Shown: positions 34,242 to 41,903 of the stretch, piece by piece
How the letters are laid out: the number at the start of each line of letters is the position of its first letter
Position numbering within the stretch: the stretch's first letter is position 1
From: Actinomadura pelletieri DSM 43383
GTDB taxonomy: Bacteria > Actinomycetota > Actinomycetes > Streptosporangiales > Streptosporangiaceae
Reading direction: 5' to 3'
Length of the DNA stretch: 64,000 bases
NCBI RefSeq assembly: GCF_003634705.1
Contig: NZ_RBWU01000008.1
Coordinates: forward strand, 372,001-436,000
The notes under the pieces: model-generated
The model's database searches: none
Told to the model about the DNA's origin: nothing
What the model saw: only the letters and a program-made list of their open reading frames with translations
Made by a program: the position numbers and the translations under genes

Positions 34242-35767
34242 CGAGGTGCGTGGCAACCGCAGCCGACGGCGGCCGCGGGCAGGGTGTCGTCCGGTGTGGC
34301 GGCGGCGCGCTCGACGTCGGCGAGCATCCGTTTGCGTTGGGTGGAGGTGATCAGTCGGCCGCCCGTCACGACGGTGTTGATCTTGGTGGTGTTGCGGATG
34401 TCGGCGAGGGGGTCGGCGTCCAGGACGACCAGGTCGGCGAGCCTGCCCGGGTGGATTGATCCCAGGTCACGTTCGACGCCGAGGTAGCGGGCCGGTTCCA
34501 GGGTGGCCGTGCCGATCGCCTCCAGGGGTGTCAGGCCCGCGCGTACCAGGAGGGCCAGTTCCTCGTGCAGGCTGAAACCGGGGTAGGCGTAGATGAAGCC
34601 CGCCTCGCTGCCGGGGAGAAGGCGCACCCCGGCGCGTCGCATCGCGCCGATGAAGCGGAGTCGGCGGTCGAACAGTTCACGCTGCTGCTTGATCTCCGCG
34701 GGGCGGCGGCCGGGGAGGTAGATGTTGTCGACCGCCCACTGCCACCACTCCTGGTCGGCGGCGGGGATGTACTTGAGGCGCGGGTCGTTCCGGACGAGGT
34801 CCTCGGGGCGGTCAACGATCAGGTGCATGCTCAGCGTGGGCGTGACCCACGTGCCGCTCGTGTTCAGGCGGTCGAAGAGCGTGGCGGCGCGGCGGGGGCT
34901 GTAGTGGCTGGTCGCCAGCCACTCCGCCGGGTGGAACTGGCGGAACCAGGCGGCGTAGTCGCCCGGCCCGATCGTGATGGCGTCGAGGGCCTTTCGTACC
35001 TGCCGGTCACGGGTGGACGTGGCGCACCACAGTGAGTGGACGTGTTCGATGCTGCGTTGGCCGAGGCGGGCGGCCTGGGTGGGGGCCACTCGGTCGGGGC
35101 AGTGTCCGGCCAGCGGTAGGCCCTGCCGCCTGGCCTCGTCCGCGACCGCCGCGAAGGCCTCGGGGCTCAGTCTGGAGTAGATCTTGGCGAAGTCGGCGCC
35201 CTCGGCCTTGACCCGGCGGACCGCCGCGCGGGCCTCGGACGGACGGGTGACCAGGAGGGCGCTGTCCGGATCGTCCGGTCCGGCCAGCAGGGACGGGGAG
35301 CCGTCGATGATCGTGCTGGCGATCGTCCAGCGGGGACCCGCCAAGGTGCCGCGCTGGATGTCCTTTCGCCACTGGCTCACCACGTCCGAACCGCTCATCT
35401 CCCGGACGGTCGTCACCCCGTTGGCGAGGTAGAGCGGCGGGGAGATCCGGTGCGTGCCGATGCTGTGCGCGTGCATCTCGCACAGCCCGGGGATGACGTA
35501 TCTGCCCGGTAGGTCGATGACCGTGACGTTGTGGCGGACGGGAATCTCGTCGCGTCGTCCCACGGCGATGATGCGGTCGCCCTCGATCAGGATCGTTGAG
35601 TTCGGCTGGGGGCGGCGGCGGGTGGCGTCAATGACGGTGACGCCGCGCAGTGCCAGGCGTCGTCGGGTGCGGTCGGTCTTTGGAGGGCGTCCCGCCCCCA
35701 GGGTCAGTGCGGCGCCCGCGGCGGCGCCGCCGATGAGGACGCCTCGGCGTGAGACCGGTCGTGACAT
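34217..35767 (-). CDS. Exported amidohydrolase family protein (Tat signal)
   Basis: 516 residues. The N-terminus MSRPVSRRGVLIGGAAAGAAL is a twin-arginine signal. The enzyme domain is the imidazolonepropionase/prolidase-like amidohydrolase barrel: GRYVIPGLCEMHAHS has the HxH metal pair, LAGHCPDRV and IEHVHSLW further His ligands, and LGSIHPGRLADLVVLDADPL the C-terminal beta sandwich. These enzymes hydrolyse amide or imide bonds, often in peptides or cyclic amides; export by Tat implies a cofactor-loaded enzyme working outside. Divergent TetR gene and operator (35819-35860) suggest induction by its substrate or a related compound. A promoter (TTGAAA, 16 bp, TATACG) overlaps the operator. Confidence 0.85.
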   Translation of the reverse strand: MSRPVSRRGVLIGGAAAGAALTLGAGRPPKTDRTRRRLALRGVTVIDATRRRPQPNSTILIEGDRIIAVGRRDEIPVRHNVTVIDLPGRYVIPGLCEMHAHSIGTHRISPPLYLANGVTTVREMSGSDVVSQWRKDIQRGTLAGPRWTIASTIIDGSPSLLAGPDDPDSALLVTRPSEARAAVRRVKAEGADFAKIYSRLSPEAFAAVADEARRQGLPLAGHCPDRVAPTQAARLGQRSIEHVHSLWCATSTRDRQVRKALDAITIGPGDYAAWFRQFHPAEWLATSHYSPRRAATLFDRLNTSGTWVTPTLSMHLIVDRPEDLVRNDPRLKYIPAADQEWWQWAVDNIYLPGRRPAEIKQQRELFDRRLRFIGAMRRAGVRLLPGSEAGFIYAYPGFSLHEELALLVRAGLTPLEAIGTATLEPARYLGVERDLGSIHPGRLADLVVLDADPLADIRNTTKINTVVTGGRLITSTQRKRMLADVERAAATPDDTLPAAAVGCGCHAPRHTTFRTL

Positions 35768-35812
35768 CGGTTCCCCCTGTTCGAGCCGCTGCGTGGGTGG
35801 CGGCCCACCGAA

Positions 35813-35840
35813 CGTATACAGCGTCTAAGACAAATTTCAA
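35813..35840 (-). promoter_or_regulatory. Promoter of the exported amidohydrolase
   Basis: -35 TTGAAA at 35835-35840 and -10 TATACG at 35813-35818 on the minus strand, 16 bp apart. The spacer is occupied by one half of the TetR operator, so bound repressor would block the promoter. Confidence 0.6.
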
Positions 35841-35860
35841 GACGTTCGTCTAAGACGCTG
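35819..35860. promoter_or_regulatory. TetR operator between amidohydrolase and tetR genes
   Basis: CAGCGTCTAAGAC (35819-35831) and GTCTAAGACGCTG (35848-35860) form an inverted repeat with one mismatch per arm and a 16-bp gap. Each half contains GTCTAAGAC, itself a near palindrome, so two dimer sites 25 bp apart are possible. It lies exactly in the divergent intergenic region. Confidence 0.8.
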
Positions 35861-35873
35861 ATATCATTCAGGG

Positions 35874-36464
35874 GTGGGAAACCGAGAGAAACTGCTGCTC
35901 GCCGCCCGGGAATGCCTGGAGCGCAAGGGATACACGCGTACGACCGCCCGCGACCTCACCGAGACCGCGGGGACCAGCCTCGCCGCCATCGGCTACCACT
36001 TCGGTTCGACCGAGGCGCTGCTCAACACCGCCCTGCATCAGGCGATGGAGGAGTGGGGCGACCGGCTGGAGCGGATGATCGAGGACGCCGTCGAGCGTGC
36101 CCCGTCACCGGCGCGGCGCTTCGAGGTCGCCTGGGCGCAGATCACCGCGTCGTTCGAGGCCGACCGTCCGCTGTGGGCCGTGCTGGCGGAGATGATGGTG
36201 CAGGCGCAGCACGTCCCCGAGCTGCGCGACGCCCTGACGGCGAGCATGGCCGAGGGACGCGCGGGGCTGGCGGAGATCTTCGGTGGCGCCGCGGCGTCCG
36301 GTGATCCGGAGACCGCCAGGATGGTCGGGTCGCTGTGTCAGACCTTGCTGACCGGGCTGATGATGCACTGGCTGATCGATCCGGAGCGGGCGTTGACCAG
36401 CGGCGACATCACCGAGGCACTACGCGCGTTGGGCCTGGCCGCCCATGGCGACCAGGCCCCCTAG
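35874..36464 (+). CDS. TetR-family transcriptional repressor
   Basis: 196 residues, GTG start. The N-terminal DNA-binding domain (about 5-50) is standard: KLLLAARECLERKGYTRTTARDLTE, then the turn and recognition helix ETAGTSLAAIGYHFGSTEALL. The C-terminal ligand domain is all-helical, with PLWAVLAEMMVQAQHVPEL and a long last helix that ends near LGLAAH. It should repress itself and the divergent amidohydrolase through the site at 35819-35860. The start is 13 bp after the operator, so autoregulation by roadblock is likely. It converges on the erythromycin-esterase-like gene with 9 bp between stops. Confidence 0.92.
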   Translation: MGNREKLLLAARECLERKGYTRTTARDLTETAGTSLAAIGYHFGSTEALLNTALHQAMEEWGDRLERMIEDAVERAPSPARRFEVAWAQITASFEADRPLWAVLAEMMVQAQHVPELRDALTASMAEGRAGLAEIFGGAAASGDPETARMVGSLCQTLLTGLMMHWLIDPERALTSGDITEALRALGLAAHGDQAP

Positions 36465-36473
36465 CGGGACGTG

Positions 36474-37790
36474 CTACAGGAGTCGCGCGGCTCGTACCCG
36501 GTGCAGGTGGATGACGACGTCGTAGAAGGTGCCCAGGGCGACGGTCGAGTTGAACGAGTCGGGGTACTCGGTGCCGAAGTCGTACGCGGGACGCGACTTG
36601 CCGAGCCAGTTACGGGCCACGGGCGCGACGGTCCGGGTGTCGAAGATGAAATCGCGATAGCGAACCTTGTCGAGTGTGGCCTCGTTGTAGTTCGCCGGGG
36701 CGGGGCCCACGACGACCTTACGGAACGGGCCGCCGCCGGGCGGGGACGCGTTGAACCCGCCACGGTAGAAGGTGAACCCGACGCTGACATAGCGGCGGCC
36801 GATCTGCTCACGAATGAGGTCGCCCTGGATGCGGCGCGGGAACTGCGGATAAGAGTTGCCGTACGCGACGTGGCCGTTGTGCGCGGACAGCAGCGTCCGG
36901 CCGGTCTGGCGGCTCCACCAAACGGTGTTGTCCGCCATCGCCTCCTCGCGGTACTGCGTCGCCTTCAGCATCTCGGCCTCGTCGTCGAAGTCGTAGGAGT
37001 ACAACTTCGCGACTTGGAAGATGAACGTCGCGTACTGGACCGTCATCGGGTCGGCGCCCCGTTCGCGCAGCAGGTTCACGGCGCGCGTGGCGCGGTCGGC
37101 CTGGTCGCGGCGCTCGGCGTAAGGCCGTTGCGGATACTGCTCGATCCACGTGTCCATGTCCGTGGTCGGTCGCAGCCCCCGGTACAGCTCGGTCAGCTGG
37201 GGGAGCAGGGTGGGGTCGTGTTGCTTGGCGTAACCGTCCACCCGCGCGAACAGCTCTTCGCCGGGGAAGTCGAGGTCGTTGCCGACGTAGTGCAGCCGGT
37301 CCGTGTGCCGTGCGTTGTAGGCGCGCATCCAGCGGAAGAGGTCGAGGTACTCGCGGGTGTTCCAGAGCCCGGTACCGCCCTGGAACTCCTCGTTCATGAT
37401 CTTCCGGATGTCGCCCTTGCCGTGCAGGACGTAGTCGTTGATCCGCAGCCCGGCGGCGACGTGCACCTCCTGGCTGAACGCGCGGAAGCCCTTCTCCCGC
37501 ACCAGGTAGCGGAAGACCCGGTGTTTCATGGTGAAGAACTCCCGCGAGTTGTGCGTGGCCTCGCCCAGCCCGACCACGGTGGCGCCGTCCACCATCGCGC
37601 CCAGCGGCTTCAGGTCCCTTGGGTCGCCCGCGGGCTCGGTGGAGCGCAGCGGATGGGCGCTGGACGCGATGGCGCGCACGACCGGGTCGGCGGGCTCGGC
37701 CCGCGCGGTCTGCGGGACGGCCAGTGTCGTGAGCAGCGCCGCGAGTCCGACGAACACCGGTGTCGCACGGCGCCGTACTGAGATCGGCAT
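36474..37790 (-). CDS. Exported erythromycin esterase family protein
   Basis: 438 residues from the ATG at 37790, after GAGGGGAA. Signal peptide about 1-31 (ends QTARA). The EreA/ChaN-like catalytic signature is VVGLGEATHNSREF (72-85) with Glu77 and His80, then FSQEVH with Glu108, and LLSAHNGHVAYGNS later in the domain. True macrolide esterases open the lactone of erythromycin; many family members in actinobacteria act on other or unknown substrates. Export differs from the cytoplasmic EreA/EreB. No macrolide genes lie nearby, so a resistance role is not shown. The length is close to the family norm. Confidence 0.85.
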   Translation of the reverse strand: MPISVRRRATPVFVGLAALLTTLAVPQTARAEPADPVVRAIASSAHPLRSTEPAGDPRDLKPLGAMVDGATVVGLGEATHNSREFFTMKHRVFRYLVREKGFRAFSQEVHVAAGLRINDYVLHGKGDIRKIMNEEFQGGTGLWNTREYLDLFRWMRAYNARHTDRLHYVGNDLDFPGEELFARVDGYAKQHDPTLLPQLTELYRGLRPTTDMDTWIEQYPQRPYAERRDQADRATRAVNLLRERGADPMTVQYATFIFQVAKLYSYDFDDEAEMLKATQYREEAMADNTVWWSRQTGRTLLSAHNGHVAYGNSYPQFPRRIQGDLIREQIGRRYVSVGFTFYRGGFNASPPGGGPFRKVVVGPAPANYNEATLDKVRYRDFIFDTRTVAPVARNWLGKSRPAYDFGTEYPDSFNSTVALGTFYDVVIHLHRVRAARLL

Positions 37791-37893
37791 GGTTCCCCTC
37801 GTCCGGATGGTCGACCGTTCGGCCGAACCATGATCGGCGGGGACGGGTGCGGTGAGCAGTACCGGCACCACCAAGATCCACGTCGGGTTTCCC

Positions 37894-38310
37894 TCACCCC
37901 GTTTCCGGGTGGAAGCGGTAGAGCCGGGCGCGGGCACCGTCGGGGGCGTCGAAGGACAGAACCACGCGTTGGCCGATGTGCACGTCGGCCGCGTCACAGT
38001 CGACGATGTTGGTGAGGATGCGCGGACCCTCGGCGAGTTCGACGTAGGCGACCACGTACGGGGTCAGGTCGCGGTACTCGCCGCGCGCCTTGCGGACGAC
38101 CGTGTAGGTGTAGACGGTCCCTACACCCGACGCCGGGAAACGTGTGACTTCACGGCCTCCGCAGCGTGGGCAGAACGGTCGGGGATACCAGATGACCGTG
38201 GCGCACGACTCGCAGCGTGAGAGGAGGAGCCGTCCCTCGGTGGTGGCGGCCCAGAACGGTTCGTCCGCGTCGGACGGTGTGAAATCGGCCCGGGGCAGTC
38301 GTGTGCTCAT
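37894..38310 (-). CDS. Zn-ribbon OB-fold protein (DUF35), partner of thiolase-like protein
   Basis: 138 residues. The rubredoxin-like zinc ribbon has Cys33-x2-Cys36 (SRCESCATV) and Cys47-x2-Cys50 (FCPRCGG), then the OB-fold with VGTVYTYTVVRKARGEY and VAYVELAEGPRILTNI. DUF35 proteins bind acyl-CoA and form complexes with thiolases, as in the Ltp2-ChsH2 retro-aldolase of sterol side-chain degradation. The start overlaps the stop of the thiolase-like gene (ATGA), and the last nucleotides of the leftward arm end here. The pair probably forms one enzyme. Confidence 0.9.
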   Translation of the reverse strand: MSTRLPRADFTPSDADEPFWAATTEGRLLLSRCESCATVIWYPRPFCPRCGGREVTRFPASGVGTVYTYTVVRKARGEYRDLTPYVVAYVELAEGPRILTNIVDCDAADVHIGQRVVLSFDAPDGARARLYRFHPETG

Positions 38311-39473
38311 GCGTCCTCCCGCCCCAGGATCAGCGTGGCGGCCGAACTCCGGGTGGCGAGCCGACCGCCCGACCCGTGCACCACCGCCAGGCGGCAGTCG
38401 GGGACCTGCACCTCAGGTGCGGCCTCCCCGCGCAACTGGCGCACCGCTTCGATCATCCGGGCCATCCCTCCCCGGTTGTCGGGCTGGTTGTTGCACAGCC
38501 CGCCGCCGTCGGTGTTCATGGGGAGACGGCCGTGGGGGGCGACGAGCGTGCCGTCCTCGACGAACCGTCCGCCCTTCCCCTTCTCGCAGAACCCCAGGTC
38601 TTCCAGGGCCATCAGCGCCGTGATGGTGAACGAGTCGTAGATGGACGCGTAGTCGATGTCCGCCGGGGTGACGCCCGCCTCCGTGAAAGCCGCGGGCCCG
38701 GACCAGACCGCCGCGGTGTGGGTCAGGTCGGGACGTCCGGTGCCGGTGCCCTTCGCGGCCTCGCCGTGCCCGAGGATCGTGACCGATCGGCGCTGGAGCC
38801 GCCGGGCGACCTCGCGTCCGGCCACGACGACCGCGCCGCCGCCGTCGGTCATGACGCAGCAGTCCAGCCGGTGCAGCGGGTCGCTGATCATGGGCGAGGA
38901 CAGCACGTCGTCGATGGTGACCGGGGTGCGCAGGAACGCGTTCGGGTTGTGCCGGGCGTGCAGCGACGCGGCCACCTTCACCTCGGCGAGCTGCCGGGAC
39001 GTCGTGCCGAACTCGTGCATGTGCCGCATCGCCGCCAGCGCGTAGTTGTGCACGGTGTCGGTGATCCCCCAGTGCGTCTCGTGGCGCGTCTCCGGTGCCC
39101 CGGACAGGTCGGGTCCGGACGCGCGGCGCAGACTGCGGGGCCGTCCGCCCATGACGACCAGCGCGACCCGGCACTTGCCGAGGGCGATCGCGGCGGCGGC
39201 GTGCCCGACATGCGACAGGTACGAGGCCCCGCCGGTCTCGGTCGTGTCGAGGTACCGGCAGCGCAGGCCCAGGTACTCCGCCATCGACAGCGGCCCCACG
39301 CCCGGCGCGTCGGAGTCGCAGAAGTACGCGTCGACGTCGGACGGGGCCAGCCCGGCGTCGGCGAGCGCGCGCAGGGCCACCTCGGCGTGGATCTCCGCCA
39401 CCGACAGGTCGGGGATGTCGCGGCGCGGATGCTCGTACGCGCCGACGATGAACGCCTCGTTTCGCGGGCTCAT
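38307..39473 (-). CDS. Thiolase-like protein lacking the usual active-site residues
   Basis: 388 residues, two-lobed thiolase fold of the SCP2-thiolase/Ltp2 group. The N-terminal nucleophile Cys position reads TETGGASYLSHV, so no Cys; the GHP motif near the C-terminus is replaced by GGGLCNNQPDNRGG. The YASIYDSFTITALMALEDLGF segment, typical of this DUF35-linked subgroup, is present, and its tyrosines are candidates for acid-base work as in the Ltp2 aldolase. The protein is probably a retro-aldolase or an acyl-CoA lyase and not a classical thiolase. It overlaps the hydrolase upstream and the DUF35 gene downstream by 4 bp each. Confidence 0.85.
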   Translation of the reverse strand: MSPRNEAFIVGAYEHPRRDIPDLSVAEIHAEVALRALADAGLAPSDVDAYFCDSDAPGVGPLSMAEYLGLRCRYLDTTETGGASYLSHVGHAAAAIALGKCRVALVVMGGRPRSLRRASGPDLSGAPETRHETHWGITDTVHNYALAAMRHMHEFGTTSRQLAEVKVAASLHARHNPNAFLRTPVTIDDVLSSPMISDPLHRLDCCVMTDGGGAVVVAGREVARRLQRRSVTILGHGEAAKGTGTGRPDLTHTAAVWSGPAAFTEAGVTPADIDYASIYDSFTITALMALEDLGFCEKGKGGRFVEDGTLVAPHGRLPMNTDGGGLCNNQPDNRGGMARMIEAVRQLRGEAAPEVQVPDCRLAVVHGSGGRLATRSSAATLILGREDA

Positions 39474-40276
39474 GGCGCGACCTCGTCGAAGTCCTTCACC
39501 CAGCGGTCGAAGCGCTCCGCGAAGTCGGGCAGCTCCTCCATCGGGTAGTGCCCGATGCCGGGCATCAACTCGAAGACGGCGTGCGGGACGAGGTCGGCGA
39601 TCCGCCTGACCCGGCTCGGCGGGACGAAATAGTCGTCCTCCCCGGTGAGGATCCGCACCGGGCAGGTGATGTCGGCGAGCGCGTCACGGATGTCGTGGGT
39701 GAGGGCGCCGTGGATGTCGCTGACGGTGATGTGCCAGTCCTCCCGGCAGTGCATCTGCGCGATCAGCTCGACCCGTTCGGTGGGCACCGACCGGCCGCAT
39801 GCCTCGACCGTCCCGAAGTAGGTCCGGTCGCGCATGCTCGGGGAGCCGGAGTCCTCCAGGACGGGGCGCGGTGGCGGTTTGCCGTCGCTGCCCAGCACGC
39901 CGGACGGGTCGAGCGCGACCACGCCGGACAGGCCGGGCATCGTCGTGGCCATGTCCAGCGCGATGCTGCCGCCGATCGAACAGCCCAGCAGGTAGGGACG
40001 TTCCAGCCCGAGCGCGGCGATCAGCCGCGTGCACCAGGCGGCGTACCAGGACAGGTCGCTGATCGGGCCGTCCGCCGCCGGTTCGGAACGACCGTGTCCG
40101 GGCAGGTCGGGCACGACCACCGTGAAGCCTAGTTCGGCGAGTTCCGCCGCCGCGTGCCGGTATTGCACGCCGCTCTGACCGGCGGTGTGGACGCAGAAGA
40201 CGGCCGGACGGCTCCCCGGCCAGGTCTCGACGAACGCCAGACGGCCGTCGAGTTCCAGGTAGTCGGCGTTATGCAT
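39470..40276 (-). CDS. Alpha/beta hydrolase
   Basis: 268 residues from the ATG at 40276, after GGGAGG. The oxyanion region is FCVHTAGQSG (28-36), the strand PDLPGHGRSEP follows, and the nucleophile elbow is LLGCSIGG with Ser100. The acid lies in ILTGEDDYFVPP and the histidine in GIGHYPMEELPDF near 246. It resembles C-C bond hydrolases (MhpC-like) and esterases. It sits within the leftward operon between the hotdog/SCP2-like gene and the thiolase-like gene, overlapping both, which suggests it cleaves an ester or a beta-diketone-like intermediate. The substrate is unknown. Confidence 0.85.
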   Translation of the reverse strand: MHNADYLELDGRLAFVETWPGSRPAVFCVHTAGQSGVQYRHAAAELAELGFTVVVPDLPGHGRSEPAADGPISDLSWYAAWCTRLIAALGLERPYLLGCSIGGSIALDMATTMPGLSGVVALDPSGVLGSDGKPPPRPVLEDSGSPSMRDRTYFGTVEACGRSVPTERVELIAQMHCREDWHITVSDIHGALTHDIRDALADITCPVRILTGEDDYFVPPSRVRRIADLVPHAVFELMPGIGHYPMEELPDFAERFDRWVKDFDEVAP

Positions 40277-41024
40277 GGGTCGCCTCCCTGACCGTCTCCC
40301 GTTCCAGCGCACGGGCGTGATCGAGCATGATCATCACGGTCTTGATCATGCGCAGGTACTGGTAGCCACTGCCATGAACACGGAACCGACCCTCGCTGGT
40401 GCGGCGAACGAAGTCGTTGGACGCGGCGCCGAGCAGCTCGACCCAGGCGAGGTCCGGGCCGTCGATCGCGAACGTCGCGCCGTCCAGGGACTTGCGGGCG
40501 ACCTCGATCACCGCGCCCCGGTAGATCCGGAAGTGCACCTGCCGGTCGGGGGCCGTGAACGCGATCGTGCCGTCGAAGCTGCGCGCGGCGAGGGCGAAGG
40601 CGGGGTCGGCGGAGAGCCGGTCGCGCAGCCGCGCGCCCCAGCGCACCGACGCGAAGTCGGCGGCCTCCCACTCCGCGGCCACGCCGGGGGACAGGTCGAT
40701 TGGAGCGCTCCAGACCACCGACGACCGTGACCGGACGCGGTCATCGTCGTCCACGACATGGACCGACTGGTGGATGGCCGCATGTGCCGGGCCCGCGTCG
40801 GGCACCCGCCGGGTGACGGTCGCCTCCAACCGCACGGCCGTACCGGCGTTCAGCGATGAGAACGCACGGTCCCAGCGCAACGACACCAGCTCCGCGTCGC
40901 CGGACGGACGGACCTGCTCCAGCAACCGCAGCAGAACGGGCAGTTCGATGTCGCGGTGATCGGTGATGTGACGGGCGCTCCGCGAACGCGTGCCCACGGG
41001 CGGTGCGGCGTCCTCGGAGATCAT
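40269..41024 (-). CDS. Possible hotdog plus SCP2-like two-domain protein
   Basis: 251 residues from the ATG at 41024. The family is not clearly recognised. The N-terminal half (about 12-115) has the rhythm of a MaoC/hotdog domain: an ITDHRDIELPVLL helix, AGTAVRLEATVTRRV and AIHQSVHVVDDDDRVRSRSSVVW strands. The C-terminal half (about 140-245) resembles SCP2 sterol-carrier domains: SFDGTIAFTAPDRQVHFRIYRG, KSLDGATFAIDGPDLAWVELL. Such a protein could bind or hydrate an acyl-CoA. It lies 19 bp after the IclR gene and overlaps the hydrolase start, so it belongs to the leftward operon. Confidence 0.5.
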   Translation of the reverse strand: MISEDAAPPVGTRSRSARHITDHRDIELPVLLRLLEQVRPSGDAELVSLRWDRAFSSLNAGTAVRLEATVTRRVPDAGPAHAAIHQSVHVVDDDDRVRSRSSVVWSAPIDLSPGVAAEWEAADFASVRWGARLRDRLSADPAFALAARSFDGTIAFTAPDRQVHFRIYRGAVIEVARKSLDGATFAIDGPDLAWVELLGAASNDFVRRTSEGRFRVHGSGYQYLRMIKTVMIMLDHARALERETVREATHA

Positions 41025-41043
41025 GGGGCCATCACGGGGGTCG

Positions 41044-41739
41044 TCACGTTCCCTCCTTCGTGCCGGTGGTGGAATCCGGTGTGCCGAGCTCACGGGACAT
41101 GGCCTGGGCGCGCGCCGCGACGAGCTTCCCGATCGTGTGCACCTGCGTGTCGGAGATCCGGAACGTCGGGCCGACGACGCTGATCGCGGCGGCGACGGTG
41201 CCGTCCGGCCAGCGCACGGGCGCGGCGACGGCCGTCACACCGTCCTCCAGGGCGTGGCTCGCGCTGACATAGCCGTGCTCGCCGCAGTTGTCGCGCAGCG
41301 CGCCGCCGATCGCGGTGCCCTTCGTCGGCACGGTCTTGCCGAGCCAGCCGCTGTGCCGGATCGACTTGTCGCTCTCGGCCATCCGCGCGTACAGCACCGT
41401 GTCCTGCGGACCGGCGACGCCCAGGTAGGCGCTCTCCCCGGCCTCGTCCCGCAGCGCGGCGAGATGGGGTTCGGCGAGCCGGTACAGCGGGACGTTGCTC
41501 GTGAACGTCACGGCCACCTGGATCAGGCGGCTCGCGCCGTGGTAGGCGCCGTCCTCGTCGCGCCGGACGAACTCGGTCGCCTCCAGCGTGCGCAGCAGCC
41601 GCGACGCGGTCGCCGGGGACAGGTTGACGCGCCGTGCGAGGTCCACCAGGCCGAGGCCGTCGTTGGTGGCGACCTCCACCAGCAGCGATAGCGCCCGCTC
41701 GACGGTGCGGGTCGGCGCCGGGCCGTTGTCTGTCGACAC
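41044..41739 (-). CDS. IclR-family transcriptional regulator
   Basis: 231 residues from a GTG after GGAGGACGAAGAGG. Winged helix about 10-75: TRTVERALSLLVEVATNDGLGLVDLARRVNLSPATASRLLRTLE is the clear IclR HTH pattern. The effector domain (about 90-230) has TVLYARMAESDKSIRH, KTVPTKGTAIGGALRD and the ending GPTFRISDTQVHTIGKLV. IclR proteins control aromatic and other catabolic operons in response to a pathway metabolite. This one is first in the leftward arm and divergent from the acyl-CoA dehydrogenase at 41904, so it is the likely regulator of both arms. Confidence 0.92.
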   Translation of the reverse strand: MSTDNGPAPTRTVERALSLLVEVATNDGLGLVDLARRVNLSPATASRLLRTLEATEFVRRDEDGAYHGASRLIQVAVTFTSNVPLYRLAEPHLAALRDEAGESAYLGVAGPQDTVLYARMAESDKSIRHSGWLGKTVPTKGTAIGGALRDNCGEHGYVSASHALEDGVTAVAAPVRWPDGTVAAAISVVGPTFRISDTQVHTIGKLVAARAQAMSRELGTPDSTTGTKEGT

Positions 41740-41903
41740 CCTCTTCGTCCTCCGTGGTCGTCGTGCGTGGTCATCGTGTGCCGAGGTCTTGCCCAACCCT
41801 CGACCATATGCTTTCATTCAGTGACCTTCGATTTTTACTAGATGACAGCGTTGCAGATGATCGACGTACTGTCCAGCGCCGAACAGGAACGGGAGGGGCC
41901 CGG
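41740..41903. promoter_or_regulatory. Divergent control region of the two catabolic arms
   Basis: The 164 bp between the iclR and acyl-CoA dehydrogenase starts contain an AT-richer segment (41808-41870) unlike the flanks. A possible forward promoter is TTCATT (41814-41819), 17 bp, then TACTAG (41837-41842); it is weak. No convincing palindrome for IclR was found by eye. Confidence 0.35.

Noticed and set aside
36474-37790. A macrolide resistance gene (ere)
   Set aside because: The family signature is present, but the protein is exported and no macrolide genes are nearby. Only family membership is supported.
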